Part shown: one piece after another, positions 19,007 to 27,752 of the stretch | Layout of the letters: every line of letters begins with the position of its first letter | Position numbering within the stretch: the stretch's first letter is position 1 | Source: Candidatus Korarchaeum sp. | GTDB taxonomy: Archaea; Korarchaeota; Korarchaeia; Korarchaeales; Korarchaeaceae | Length of the DNA: 64,000 bases | Direction: 5' to 3' | NCBI GenBank assembly: GCA_020833055.1 | Contig: JAJHQZ010000001.1 | Coordinates: forward strand, 248,001-312,000 | Made by a program: the position numbers and the translations under genes | The notes under the pieces: model-generated | Databases searched by the model: none | What the model was told of the DNA's origin: nothing | The model's input: the letters and a program-made list of their open reading frames with translations, nothing else

Positions 19007-19327
19007 ATGCCATCAGACGAGTACCTTCAGGCGAAGGCCGAGGAGATATTAGCTGAGTTGAATCAGGTTTTAGTTCAATTAGCGACGCTCAGAGCTGAGT
19101 ATAACTCAGTAAATGAGGCAATAAGGAGGCTCGAGAGACTCCCAGAAGTGGATGAGATATTCGAGAGGGTCGGAGTGCTCTACATAAGGAGGGACAGGGA
19201 CTCCGTGCTCCTAGATCTGAAGGCGGCTAAGGAGACTCTAGAAGCTACGATAAAATCCCTTGAGAAGAAGGAGAGGGACCTCAGGGAGACTTTGAGCAGA
19301 GTAACTGGCTCTACTCAAAGTAGCTGA
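19007..19327 (+). CDS. Prefoldin beta-like subunit
   Basis: The product is almost entirely coiled coil (EYLQAKAEEILAELNQVLVQ ... KAAKETLEATIKSLEKKERD) around a short hairpin (VDEIFERVGVLYIRRDRDSV), the prefoldin beta plan. From ATG 19007 it has 106 residues; GGAGGGGG lies 10 bases upstream. The open frame further upstream overlaps Cgi121 in another phase and is probably not translated. It is convergent with the RecJ-like gene (17-base overlap). Confidence 0.85.
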   Translation: MPSDEYLQAKAEEILAELNQVLVQLATLRAEYNSVNEAIRRLERLPEVDEIFERVGVLYIRRDRDSVLLDLKAAKETLEATIKSLEKKERDLRETLSRVTGSTQSS

Positions 19328-20648
19328 GCAGGTTTTCCTCGAAGTCCCCCTTCATTTTCCTAGGTATCTGAGCACCCGCTGCATACTTATGTCCCCCTCC
19401 CCTCCCTCCAACTTTAGTTGAGGCTCTCCTCAGGATCTCATTCAGATCGAAATCGCTGATCCTATTCGTGAGTCTAGCAGATACTTTCAACATATCTCCC
19501 TCTGTTTCAGCGTATCCGATGACTAGATCCACGTTCTTGATGCTCTTACTCATTATCGATGTCACTGTGCTTATGATCGTGTCCTCAGCGATACCTTCAT
19601 CTATGAAAGCCACCTTCCCGACAACCCTGGGCTTGAGATCCCTCAGTAAACTTGAGAGATGTTTTTTATACTCCTGTTGGACCGATAACGCTGAGGAGAG
19701 GATCTCGCCCCTCATCCCTGCTGCTAAAAGAACTCCCAAGTATCCCCTCCCCATCCTACCGCATGCATTGAGGAGAGTCGAGAAACTCGATAAATCCCTC
19801 AGGGGTGAGCCCTTGGGCTCCATCAGATTAACATAAGTATTTCCCAGTAAGGATTTCGCCTTATCTAAGCTCTCAACTCTCTTGACCAACTCGTTCAATA
19901 GATCCCTCTTCTGATCCTCGCTCAGATCAGATAGCGTGACCCACTTCTCCCCTATCTTTATGGGGATCCCTAGAGATTCTATTAGGCTCAGAGCCCCAGC
20001 TGAATCATCTGAAACACCCCTTATGAATGGCTCGACGGTCCTCTCAAGGGAGGAGACGAGAGGATAATCGGGGCCACCGAAAAGTTTTATCTCCTTCCTG
20101 ACTTCTATTATCCCTCTCTCGATACCCCAATTCAATATAGTCTCATTCAGCCCGCTGAAACCCCTCTCCTCTTGGAGATCGCCTAGGGCTCCAGCTAGAG
20201 CTACTGGCACCATGGAGTAATCCTTGAAGAATTCTCTGTAGAGGAGGAAGCATAAGCCCGAGGAACTCACATCCCTATCCCCATCTATGCCGTATATGAA
20301 TGGATTCAACATCGGGATATCTCCACTGGATGGCCTGTGGTGATCTATAACGAAGACACGCTTACCTATCGATTTCAGGAGCTCAACTTCCCCTGAACCT
20401 AAATCTAAGAATACGCAAAGTTCATAAGGTTCTCTCTTAAGACTATCTACTAGTGATTCATTCAAGTATTTAACTGAGCTCAAGTGGAAAGGTACCTTAA
20501 ACTTCTTAAGGATTGAGATGAATATACCAGCCGAACTGAGACCATCAGCATCTATATGAGAGATTACTCTCACATGAGATTCCTTAAAGCTCTCATAGAG
20601 TTCATCTGCAAACTCCCTTACCTTATAAAAGAATGAGTTTAGTTCCAT
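19311..20648 (-). CDS. DHH-family nuclease, archaeal RecJ-like (GAN type)
   Basis: The 445-residue DHH phosphoesterase has motif I VISHIDADGLSSAG, motif II FLDLGSGE, motif III VIDHHRPS, a further acid in ALAGALGDL, and the DHHA1 nucleic-acid-binding motif GGRGGGHKYAAGAQIP. Archaeal relatives are single-strand exonucleases linked to the CMG helicase. It lies directly after rps15 (one-base gap), a common archaeal order. Confidence 0.9.
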   Translation of the reverse strand: MELNSFFYKVREFADELYESFKESHVRVISHIDADGLSSAGIFISILKKFKVPFHLSSVKYLNESLVDSLKREPYELCVFLDLGSGEVELLKSIGKRVFVIDHHRPSSGDIPMLNPFIYGIDGDRDVSSSGLCFLLYREFFKDYSMVPVALAGALGDLQEERGFSGLNETILNWGIERGIIEVRKEIKLFGGPDYPLVSSLERTVEPFIRGVSDDSAGALSLIESLGIPIKIGEKWVTLSDLSEDQKRDLLNELVKRVESLDKAKSLLGNTYVNLMEPKGSPLRDLSSFSTLLNACGRMGRGYLGVLLAAGMRGEILSSALSVQQEYKKHLSSLLRDLKPRVVGKVAFIDEGIAEDTIISTVTSIMSKSIKNVDLVIGYAETEGDMLKVSARLTNRISDFDLNEILRRASTKVGGRGGGHKYAAGAQIPRKMKGDFEENLLSYFE

Positions 20649-20649
20649 T

Positions 20650-21105
20650 TCAGGCCGCGTAGAGTTCAGCTAACTCCGGAGTGTAGTGCCAATCTGGTGG
20701 GAGCTTACCGACCCTCTTATAATATTTCACGAGCCTTCCTATCTTAGACTCAGTTAATATGAGCCCTCTCTTAGCGTGAAGATCTTTCTTATGCTCCTCT
20801 AGATGTTTCCTTATCCTGTAAGCTTTTCTTATCAGGGCCATGAGATCCTCAGGTATCTTCGGGGCCACTCCACCCTCCTCAAGTATCTCCGTTATCTTCT
20901 TACCAGTGATCCTCTTGACTAATGGGACTCCGTACTCATCCCTCAAGATCATCCCTATCTGGCTGGGTGGTACTCCCCTCTTACCTAACTTTATAACTAG
21001 TTCCTCTATCTCTTCCTTCTTCATCGGGACCCAATCTAGTGAGAAACTCTTAGGTGGTCTCTTCGACTCAGATTTACCTTTCTTCCTGCTGTGAAGCCTC
21101 GCCAT
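20650..21105 (-). CDS. rps15: 30S ribosomal protein S15p/S13e
   Basis: At 151 residues it is the long archaeal/eukaryotic S15 form. The N-terminal extension is [20 protein letters not shown]. The core is [20 protein letters not shown], and the C-terminal S15 signature is [25 protein letters not shown]-like element at about 21152-21162 (minus strand) predicts a start near 21130. Confidence 0.96.
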   Translation of the reverse strand: MARLHSRKKGKSESKRPPKSFSLDWVPMKKEEIEELVIKLGKRGVPPSQIGMILRDEYGVPLVKRITGKKITEILEEGGVAPKIPEDLMALIRKAYRIRKHLEEHKKDLHAKRGLILTESKIGRLVKYYKRVGKLPPDWHYTPELAELYAA

Positions 21106-21174
21106 ACTTTCACCTCTCTATTCATCCCTCCCTCCCCTAACATCCACTCCTATTTATTTTTATCCTCAGCCGGG

Positions 21175-21390
21175 GGCTGATGTTCTCGCTCGGTTGAGGA
21201 GATTAAATACATGAAGGACAGGGGCTCGGGTGCGTCGAGCCCTACCGAGTTTTATTAACGATCTTGCCCAATCCCTACCTAGATCCCCGGTAAGGATGTT
21301 GCCTGTATTCGGTTCTGAGCATCGATCGGATCCTCTAGATGATATAACATGAACTCTTCGAGAAGAATCCAAATCCCTTAGTCGATGATC
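21175..21390 (-). ncRNA. Candidate structured non-coding RNA upstream of rps15
   Basis: The 326-base gap between rps15 and the HAM1 gene has no convincing protein. On the minus strand TATTTAAAG (about 21403-21411) would start a transcript near 21383. The following stretch holds a strong hairpin (GGGCTCG/CGAGCCC, 7 bp, 7-base loop) nested inside a CTCGGT/ACCGAG pairing, and at about 21168-21182 TCAGCC/GGCTGA with a 3-base loop. It ends just before the rps15 TATA. It is not recognised as SRP RNA or RNase P RNA. The strand is inferred from the TATA box alone. Confidence 0.35.
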
Positions 21391-21431
21391 TCCAATGAAC
21401 CCTTTAAATACCTCCTCATAGACGCACTGAG

Positions 21432-21992
21432 TTAAACGGATTGAAGCTCGCCGACCTCAATTCTCATCAGGAAATCCCTTAACTTGCGGCAAGATGCCCC
21501 TCTGTGCGAGAATTTATCCTTCTCCTCCCCCAGCTCTCCGTAGGTCTTATCAGAACCGCTAGGGATGAATATAGGATCGAATCCCCATCCCCCTCCTCTC
21601 ACCTCTTTCGCTATTGTCCCCTGAACGCTCCCTTTGAAGACCTCTATCCTCCTATCATAGCTCAAAGCTATAACTGAGATGAAAGAGGCCCTTCTATCCT
21701 CTATGCCATCCATCAACTTCAGGATACCCTCATTCCCGATCTTCTTGTATACGTAAGAGGAATAGGGGCCCGGGAAGCCACCCAGCGCTTCTATGAAGAG
21801 ACCTGAGTCCTCTATGAAGAAGGGCTCCCTGATGTAATTTGACAACCACTTCGCAGATGTCACGACTACCTCCTCTATATCCTCCCCCTGAGGCTCCAGA
21901 TAGTCCACCTCGAGGAATTTGAGATCGATTACATCTGAGAGCATCCTCTTGAACTCCTCATACTTATGCCTGTTGGAGGACGCGAATATCAC
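21432..21992 (-). CDS. XTP/dITP pyrophosphatase (HAM1/RdgB)
   Basis: The enzyme clears non-canonical purine nucleotides (XTP, ITP, dITP). Its motifs are IFASSNRHKYEEFKRML at the N-terminus, FFIEDSGLFIEALGGFPGPY, and near the end GFDPIFIPSGSDKTYGEL and FSHRGASCRKL. Length 186 is normal. The start GTG 21992 overlaps the bud32 stop as GTGA. Confidence 0.95.
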   Translation of the reverse strand: MIFASSNRHKYEEFKRMLSDVIDLKFLEVDYLEPQGEDIEEVVVTSAKWLSNYIREPFFIEDSGLFIEALGGFPGPYSSYVYKKIGNEGILKLMDGIEDRRASFISVIALSYDRRIEVFKGSVQGTIAKEVRGGGWGFDPIFIPSGSDKTYGELGEEKDKFSHRGASCRKLRDFLMRIEVGELQSV

Positions 21993-22573
21993 TTATACCT
22001 ACCCCTGGCCTCTACCTCCCCCAGTCTCTTTATTACGCGTTCCGCGATATCGCAATTCCTATATCCCCTGAGGAATGAATCCCATAGCGGCTCCCAATCA
22101 TCTGTTATCGATTTCAGGGATCTCTTCAGTACATAGAGATCGACCGCATAACTCTCTATATCATGCGTATACTCCGCTAGCCCGAAATCCAAGAGACATA
22201 TACCACTCTCATTCACGATCGCATTATAAGGTGTCAGGTCGTTATGCGCTATATTAGCTCTGTGAAGCTTGCAAGAAGCTAGACCAAAGGCGAACATACT
22301 TTCCTCATTTATAGAATCAGCCATTCTAATTCCTTGTATGTACTCCATCATTATAGAATCACCCCAAACATCTAGAATAGCTGGCACAGGAACTCCAGCT
22401 ATCCTAGCTCTCCTCATGAGTCTCGCTTCTTTCCTCGTCCTCATCATCCTGATAATCCTATCTAACTCACTTACCCTATACCCCTTACTCACTCTCTTCT
22501 TTATCACGACGGGGAGGCCCAGGAAGTCCGCTTTATAGAGCTCAGCTTCAGCCCCTCTATAGATCAACTCCAT
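21989..22573 (-). CDS. bud32: Bud32 kinase/ATPase of KEOPS
   Basis: Bud32 is the small atypical kinase of the KEOPS t6A complex. The 194-residue product has a minimal kinase fold: GAEAELYKADFLGLPVVIKKR (ATP-binding Lys), catalytic NIAHNDLTPYNAIV, and DFGLAEYT. It is free-standing, not fused to Kae1. It sits in a minus-strand operon pcm-bud32-HAM1 with overlapping ends. Cgi121 is nearby at 18498. Confidence 0.93.
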   Translation of the reverse strand: MELIYRGAEAELYKADFLGLPVVIKKRVSKGYRVSELDRIIRMMRTRKEARLMRRARIAGVPVPAILDVWGDSIMMEYIQGIRMADSINEESMFAFGLASCKLHRANIAHNDLTPYNAIVNESGICLLDFGLAEYTHDIESYAVDLYVLKRSLKSITDDWEPLWDSFLRGYRNCDIAERVIKRLGEVEARGRYK

Positions 22574-23229
22574 CCGTATCTACCCCTCAGAGGGACAAAA
22601 GCTACCTCAGTTATATATTTCTTCATAACCTTATCGCCTCTCTTCTCAACTAATAAGAGGTCCTGACCCCAGAAACCCGGACTCCCCACTGGTATGACTA
22701 GTTTCCCTCCATCAGCCAACATCTCTACGAGGGGAGGGGGTACCTGGGGTGCTGCTGCTGTGACAACTATCCTATCCACTTTCCTCCTGAGGGGTAATCC
22801 CATGCTACCATCAGCATTTATTACGTGGACTCTCGATGAGTAACCTGCTTTACTCAGGTTCTCAAAAGCTAGTGAGGCTAGCTTAGGATTTATCTCGACT
22901 GTTATGACGGTCCCCCATCTCGATGGTGGTGAGTCACTAGGAGCAACTATCTCAGCTATAGTAGCAGCATGATAACCGCTACCAGATCCAACTTCGAGGA
23001 CTAGCTGTCCCTCCTCGAGATCGAGCAGCTCGTTCATCATGAAGACCATGTGAGGGGCGCTTATCGTCTGATCCTCACCTATCGGTAAGGGTATGTCCTC
23101 ATAAGCGACTCTTCTATATCTCTCAGGGACGAAGAGTTCCCTCTTAACTCTCTCAGCAGCTCTCCTCACCTTCTCCGTTTTTATTATACCTCTCCTAACT
23201 AAGCTCTCGACGAGCCTAGCGTGATCCAT
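22564..23229 (-). CDS. pcm: Protein-L-isoaspartate O-methyltransferase
   Basis: Pcm repairs isoaspartyl residues in aged proteins. The 221-residue product has RELFVPERYRRVAYEDIPLP, QTISAPHMVFMMNELLDL and the SAM site VLEVGSGSGYHAATIAEI, all typical. It overlaps the bud32 start by 10 bases and is divergent from the DUF371 gene. Confidence 0.96.
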   Translation of the reverse strand: MDHARLVESLVRRGIIKTEKVRRAAERVKRELFVPERYRRVAYEDIPLPIGEDQTISAPHMVFMMNELLDLEEGQLVLEVGSGSGYHAATIAEIVAPSDSPPSRWGTVITVEINPKLASLAFENLSKAGYSSRVHVINADGSMGLPLRRKVDRIVVTAAAPQVPPPLVEMLADGGKLVIPVGSPGFWGQDLLLVEKRGDKVMKKYITEVAFVPLRGRYGWS

Positions 23230-23243
23230 CCGGGTGCTTCAGT

Positions 23244-23651
23244 ATGGAGAGAATATTAGCATACGGTCACCCTAACATAAGGGCTAGGCATAGGACCGCG
23301 ATGCAATTGACTAAGGATGAGGAGATAAGCATCAGAGCGGACTGCATAATAGGAGTGAGGGCAGATAAGTCTGTATGCGACTTGAGTGAAGTACTAAAGA
23401 GGCACTTGCTTGAGGGAGGGGAGATAGAGATCGAGATAATCGTAGGCGAACTGAGTTTCGCTTTCAGGGCCGAGGGCCATCCAGAGCTGAAGCTAAGTAA
23501 TCCAAAGGATTTAGTAATAAGGAAATCGAGTTACATAGATGACAGGACTCTAGCCATAAGGGCTACGGCTTCCTCAGCGGAGTTACCTAGGGAGATTGTG
23601 AGGGCCCTCAGGGATCCGGAGACGGGGCTAAACTTACTGATATCTTTCTAG
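23244..23651 (+). CDS. DUF371 family protein
   Basis: This conserved archaeal protein of unknown function has 135 residues. Family features are AYGHPNIRARHRTAMQLTKD, IGVRADKSVCDL and SSYIDDRTLAIRATASSAEL. It has no signal peptide and is probably cytosolic. It overlaps the truD stop by four bases in convergent orientation. Confidence 0.85.
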   Translation: MERILAYGHPNIRARHRTAMQLTKDEEISIRADCIIGVRADKSVCDLSEVLKRHLLEGGEIEIEIIVGELSFAFRAEGHPELKLSNPKDLVIRKSSYIDDRTLAIRATASSAELPREIVRALRDPETGLNLLISF

Positions 23652-24727
23652 ATGAAGCCCTGGGCGATAGGATCCCTGGGCTTTATGACCTCCCTCAGAT
23701 AAGATGTAGCATAAGCTCCAGATTCGAGGAAGAAGGAGAGCACAATGAAACCCTCTCTTTCGATCACCTTGGGCTCGACCTCGCAGAAAGCTTTCCTGAA
23801 GCCCCCGAGGGCGCTCACCTCAGGCAACTCCTTGAAGATGAACATCTCCTTCCTCAAGCCCTCCTCCCTCAGGATAGATGCGAGCTCCTCAGCGAGCCAT
23901 CCTCTCGCTTCAGTCAGGCCTCCGATTAATGGTAGGAGTAAGCTCCCCCTCTCCGGATAGAGGGCTATCTCACCATTGGGCTTCAGTACGAAGTCACCAT
24001 ATCTAGGGCCTATCCCTAACTCAATCCTCCTCGATAAGATCAAGTTGAATATGTAGGATTGATATGAGTGCACGTATAATCTGATTAATTCAGGCCCGAT
24101 CCTCTCTGATAGCTGCTTCAAGCTCCTGACATCACCTACCTCATACCCTTGCTCTGATAACATAGAAGAAGCTCCATCGATATCTCTCAACAATATAGCC
24201 TTACCTATCTCATGATTGTAAGGCCTCCTCACACCGAACCTCTGGTAAGAGAAGAAATTCGGGAATATCTTAGGTAGCTCGATCTTATCAGTTCCTCTGA
24301 TCACTACAGTGAAATGATTCCCATCGTTCATACCTAAATATATCATCTCCCCCCTCCCAGCGTACCTCAAGCTCAATCCTTCGATCTCAGGTAACTCCCT
24401 GAGGCTCCCTTGGACTGATACTAATTGAAAACTGATAGATCTAGCGTCTTTCATCCCAGCGTACCCAACACGCCTCCCTAACTTCTTGGAAAGCTTCGAT
24501 ATCATCTCAAAACTGTCCATCCTGACTCTCTTCATCACAACTAGATAACTGGCCTCGCCTCTTTCGAACTTATCGATACCTAAGAAGACCCTAGAGGCCC
24601 TCTTACCGAGGAGGACTTCATCCACTATGAAATCACTGAGCTTCTCCCTGAGTCTCCCATTTACAGGGGCCCCCTCACTCATGTAAGTCAGCATACCTAG
24701 GTGCGAGTCTATCGGGGGGACCTCCAT
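23648..24727 (-). CDS. truD: tRNA pseudouridine synthase TruD family
   Basis: The enzyme isomerises uridine (position 13 in tRNA in known members). The 359-residue product has LSDFIVDEV at the N-terminus, the catalytic motif GYAGMKDARSISFQ (Asp after Lys), NFFSYQRFG, and the inserted TRUD domain (YVHSYQSYIFNLILSRRI). GAGGTGATTGG precedes ATG 24727. Confidence 0.92.
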   Translation of the reverse strand: MEVPPIDSHLGMLTYMSEGAPVNGRLREKLSDFIVDEVLLGKRASRVFLGIDKFERGEASYLVVMKRVRMDSFEMISKLSKKLGRRVGYAGMKDARSISFQLVSVQGSLRELPEIEGLSLRYAGRGEMIYLGMNDGNHFTVVIRGTDKIELPKIFPNFFSYQRFGVRRPYNHEIGKAILLRDIDGASSMLSEQGYEVGDVRSLKQLSERIGPELIRLYVHSYQSYIFNLILSRRIELGIGPRYGDFVLKPNGEIALYPERGSLLLPLIGGLTEARGWLAEELASILREEGLRKEMFIFKELPEVSALGGFRKAFCEVEPKVIEREGFIVLSFFLESGAYATSYLREVIKPRDPIAQGFI

Positions 24728-24918
24728 CCAATCACCTCGTAGCCCCTAGGAAACAATTTTCAACTTCTTGACGCGTGCTCCTAGCATCTTTCGAGTTTAT
24801 AAATTCGACATCACTCTATTCCTAAATAGATTAAGTGATCAGAGCTAAATTCCTCGCGATAACACAGTGCGGAATCTTTAAATAGGGGAGATCTATGATT
24901 ACCGTAGCGGGGTTAGGC

Positions 24919-24992
24919 AGCGGGGTGGGGCAGCCTGGTAGCCCGCCGGGCTCATAACCCGGAGGTCGGAGGTTCGAATCCTCCCCCCGCTA
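24919..24992 (+). tRNA. Initiator tRNA-Met(CAT)
   Basis: The acceptor AGCGGGG pairs with CCCCGCT, giving the A1-U72 pair typical of archaeal initiators. The anticodon stem CCGGG/CCCGG has three G-C pairs next to loop CTCATAA, another initiator hallmark. The T arm is GGAGG-TTCGAAT-CCTCC. A TATA box (TTTAAATA) lies at 24877-24884. No intron and no encoded CCA. Confidence 0.95.
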
Positions 24993-25247
24993 CTTCTATA
25001 TACTCGGATTAATTTCCGATACTTCTTCTCTTAGGACAGCGGAGGGATAGAGAGTTCGTAGAGAGATAATCAGCTTTCAAATCATAAGACGAACCTCAAG
25101 ATTCTTCAGGATTTTACCATAAATAAATTAACGATTTAGCGTGAGTATTTCAAAAATATCGCTCTAGCTTACGATGACCCCTCACGAGCCTCAGCTTCAG
25201 GGGAATGTTTTAAGGACGTGCCCTCCCAAATATATTAGTGAGCTTAA

Positions 25248-25619
25248 ATGAACCATTCCGAGGATGAGAGAAGCAGGAAGATGGCTGATGCTCTACTCAA
25301 AGGATGGAAGATGTTACCTGAGATATGCCCCGTCTGTGGAACTCCCCTATTCGAGACTAGCGGAGGTGAAGTCATTTGCGCTGTCTGCGGTACTAAAGTG
25401 ATATTAGTAGGGTCTGAGGAAGAAGTCGGAATAGAGGAACAGAGACTGATGCTGGAGAGGGTAATGGGCGCTTTAATGAAGCAACTCGAGAGGGAGACGC
25501 TTTCCTCAAAAGAATTAGATGATGAGCTCCTATCTAGGATAAACTCCCTCCTAGACGCTATTGAGAAAGCTACCTCTATATACAGGAACTTAATTCGTCT
25601 GGGTAGGAGGCGTAGATGA
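25248..25619 (+). CDS. Sjogren/scleroderma autoantigen 1 family (p27, UPF0148)
   Basis: The 123-residue product has N-terminal MADALLKGWKMLPEICPVCG and a zinc ribbon (CPVCGTPLF...VICAVCGTKV), then a coiled-coil tail. This matches the archaeal Auto_anti-p27 family, function unknown. Its 3' end overlaps the convergent gene at 25576 by 44 bases. Confidence 0.85.
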   Translation: MNHSEDERSRKMADALLKGWKMLPEICPVCGTPLFETSGGEVICAVCGTKVILVGSEEEVGIEEQRLMLERVMGALMKQLERETLSSKELDDELLSRINSLLDAIEKATSIYRNLIRLGRRRR

Positions 25620-26091
25620 GTTTCGAACTCATTGAAGATTCCCTAGCCCTCTCAGCTATCCTCTCAACGAGCTCATCGTAACCTATCCTGGACATCCCCT
25701 TCAGGAACTTGAGTGAGAGTATAGCTCCCCTCTCCACCCCCCTCAAGCGTAGTTCGTATAGATCCTTCTTCAGATAGATGGGCCTCCCCTCTTTGATATA
25801 GTAATACCCTAGGGAAATCCTAAAATTATATGAGAGGCTCTTAGGATCATCAGGTCCGTGTAATGCTCTAACAACGGACTTAGTCACTTCAGAATCTGTT
25901 AAAGGGACTAGTCTCCTACCTTGATATGAATATATCTCATAAAAGACAAAACCTCTCTTTAATTCAGGAGATAAGCCACACCAAAGCTCCATCTCCTCCC
26001 TCTGCCCGTTTAATCTAGCTAAACCAAGTAAGAGCATTGATATAGTTTTTCTCTCATCATCACAACAGAATATATAGTTCCTAGTCAGCAA
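25576..26091 (-). CDS. Hypothetical protein coupled to HD phosphohydrolase
   Basis: No family is recognised for this 171-residue product. It has an alpha/beta mix with Cys-Cys near the start (YIFCCDDERK) and a helical C-terminus (GYDELVERIAERARESS). The start TTG 26091 overlaps the HD gene stop, so the two are probably translated together and may act in one process. No signal peptide. Confidence 0.55.
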   Translation of the reverse strand: MLTRNYIFCCDDERKTISMLLLGLARLNGQREEMELWCGLSPELKRGFVFYEIYSYQGRRLVPLTDSEVTKSVVRALHGPDDPKSLSYNFRISLGYYYIKEGRPIYLKKDLYELRLRGVERGAILSLKFLKGMSRIGYDELVERIAERARESSMSSKLIYASYPDELSSCI

Positions 26092-27248
26092 ATGAGATCT
26101 ACTCCTCTCCTAGTGGCATCCTTTAGCTTCTCTCTGATCTTTTCCCTGTACTCTGGCCATGTATAAACCCTGAAGAACGATGGATCCATATCTAGGAGTC
26201 TCTTTAGGACAGGAGATGCTTCGGATAACTCGAGGACTTCATTATCTCTCACAACCCTAGGAAGCTCACCGCCAACGAACTCTATCTTAGGAGCATCTAT
26301 GATTACATACCTCTCATTTATTCCGCATAGCTCAGATATCCTCTCCTTAATACTATCTATGAGGTCAGGCTTCAATCGGATCCCTTGTTCCTCCCAAGCT
26401 AGCTTAAGGAGCTCCCTCCTCATCAGCCTCTCAGCGATCCATGAGCTCCTCTCATCTCTCCTTATCAATTCCCAAACGGAGTAATCATCAAGCCTCAAGA
26501 AATCACTAGGATCCTCTCGCACAGTATCTATCCCTAATTTGTCTACTATCTCCCTCATGGCCATCTCGAGCATCAACTGAACCCCTCTCGAAGTCTTATG
26601 ATAATATATAGTCCTGTAGGAGAGGAGTCTAGCCATGAAGAGGGACTCAACAGACTCTAAAGCCCTGAAGTTTATTGCGAGATCTCCTCCAATCTCAACA
26701 GCATTAGAAGCTATCCTATGTACGTCGACAGTGTAACCCGCTCCGGTGTGATAGGAGTCTCTCACTATATAATCCATCTTATCGGAATCTATTGAGGAGT
26801 TTATAGCCTTAGAGAAGCTCTTCCTCGCATACCTCCCCATTATCAGATCTACTACCTCCTTCGGGTCGAAGCCAATCCTCCCCAAAATTTCAGATATCTC
26901 AGTGCTCCTTATCAAGAGAGAAGTCATCTCCTCATGTGATATCCCTAGAAGCTCCCTCAGGATCCCTTCGAAAGCGTGTGAGAAGGGACCATGACCCACA
27001 TCATGAAGGAGGCCCGCGACCCTTAGGAGGGAAATAGAATCCCTCTCCTCAGTCAAGCTCTCTCCCATAACCCCGGCTAGATGCATCACACCTAATGAAT
27101 GCTCGAACCTAGTATTAACTGCACCGGGATAAACGAATTCAGACCCAGGAAGCTGCTTTATCCTTCTAAGCCTTTGCAAGGGAAAAGAATCAACTAACAT
27201 TAACTCCTGAGGGCTTATCCTCAGATAACCATGTATTGGATCCTTTAT
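26085..27248 (-). CDS. HD-superfamily phosphohydrolase (YdhJ/SAMHD1-like), start codon unclear
   Basis: The metal-binding HD site is LLHDVGHGPFSHAFE, with upstream RFEHSLGVMHL and SDKMDYIVRDS, as in dNTPase-like HD proteins. The first ATG (27200) falls inside the conserved N-terminus: in-frame codons before it read KDPIHGYLRISPQEL, which matches homologues that start close to this motif. No ATG, GTG or TTG lies upstream in frame before the gcvH stop region. GAGGGGG at about 27255-27261 precedes an ATA codon at 27248-27246, used here as a tentative start. Confidence 0.8.
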   Translation of the reverse strand: MKDPIHGYLRISPQELMLVDSFPLQRLRRIKQLPGSEFVYPGAVNTRFEHSLGVMHLAGVMGESLTEERDSISLLRVAGLLHDVGHGPFSHAFEGILRELLGISHEEMTSLLIRSTEISEILGRIGFDPKEVVDLIMGRYARKSFSKAINSSIDSDKMDYIVRDSYHTGAGYTVDVHRIASNAVEIGGDLAINFRALESVESLFMARLLSYRTIYYHKTSRGVQLMLEMAMREIVDKLGIDTVREDPSDFLRLDDYSVWELIRRDERSSWIAERLMRRELLKLAWEEQGIRLKPDLIDSIKERISELCGINERYVIIDAPKIEFVGGELPRVVRDNEVLELSEASPVLKRLLDMDPSFFRVYTWPEYREKIREKLKDATRRGVDLIC

Positions 27249-27262
27249 GAGCTTCCCCCTCG

Positions 27263-27685
27263 TTAGTGACCCTCCTTCAGATACTTTGAGTAATCCTCTG
27301 GACTCATCAGGTCCTTCAACTCTGAGCTCAGATCACCCTTAACCTCTAGCACTACTATCCAACCTCCTTCATATGGGTCCTTAACTATTCTCTCGAGTCC
27401 TATAGGGACCTCACTACTCCCTTCCTCAACGACACCGCAATCCCTGTTTATCTCAACTATCTCACCGCTAACTGGAGCGTATATCTTCTCAGTAGTCTTA
27501 CTGCTCTCGACGACGCCTATGACATCTCCCTTCTTGATGAAGGTGCCCTTGGGCTTAACCTCTAGGAATGTTATATCTCCAAGCTGCTCAACAGCATAAG
27601 AAGTTATCCCTATTATAGCTTTATTCTCCGAAATTTTCACCCATTCATGCGTTTTTGTATAAAATCTATCGCTTGGTATCTCCAT
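27263..27685 (-). CDS. gcvH: Glycine cleavage system H protein
   Basis: This is the lipoyl-carrier of the glycine cleavage system. The 140-residue product has FYTKTHEWVKI, ITSYAVEQLGDITFLEV, and the lipoylation region GVVESSKTTEKIYAPVSGEI with Lys63 as the likely lipoylated residue. GcvPA and GcvPB are 9 kb away at 36.7-39.6 kb; GcvT is not in the window. Confidence 0.94.
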   Translation of the reverse strand: MEIPSDRFYTKTHEWVKISENKAIIGITSYAVEQLGDITFLEVKPKGTFIKKGDVIGVVESSKTTEKIYAPVSGEIVEINRDCGVVEEGSSEVPIGLERIVKDPYEGGWIVVLEVKGDLSSELKDLMSPEDYSKYLKEGH

Positions 27686-27752
27686 GATCCCCCCTCGATC
27701 GAGGGGGAGGGTAAGATAAAAAGGTGAACTTAGCCTGAGCTACGTGCAGGCA

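Noticed and set aside
21166-21372. 68-codon minus-strand frame upstream of rps15
   Set aside because: Composition is Arg/Ser-rich without domain pattern, and the region is better explained by RNA hairpins.
24993-25247. Possible C/D RNA after the initiator tRNA
   Set aside because: Only a weak GATGA-like box and no D box at proper spacing.
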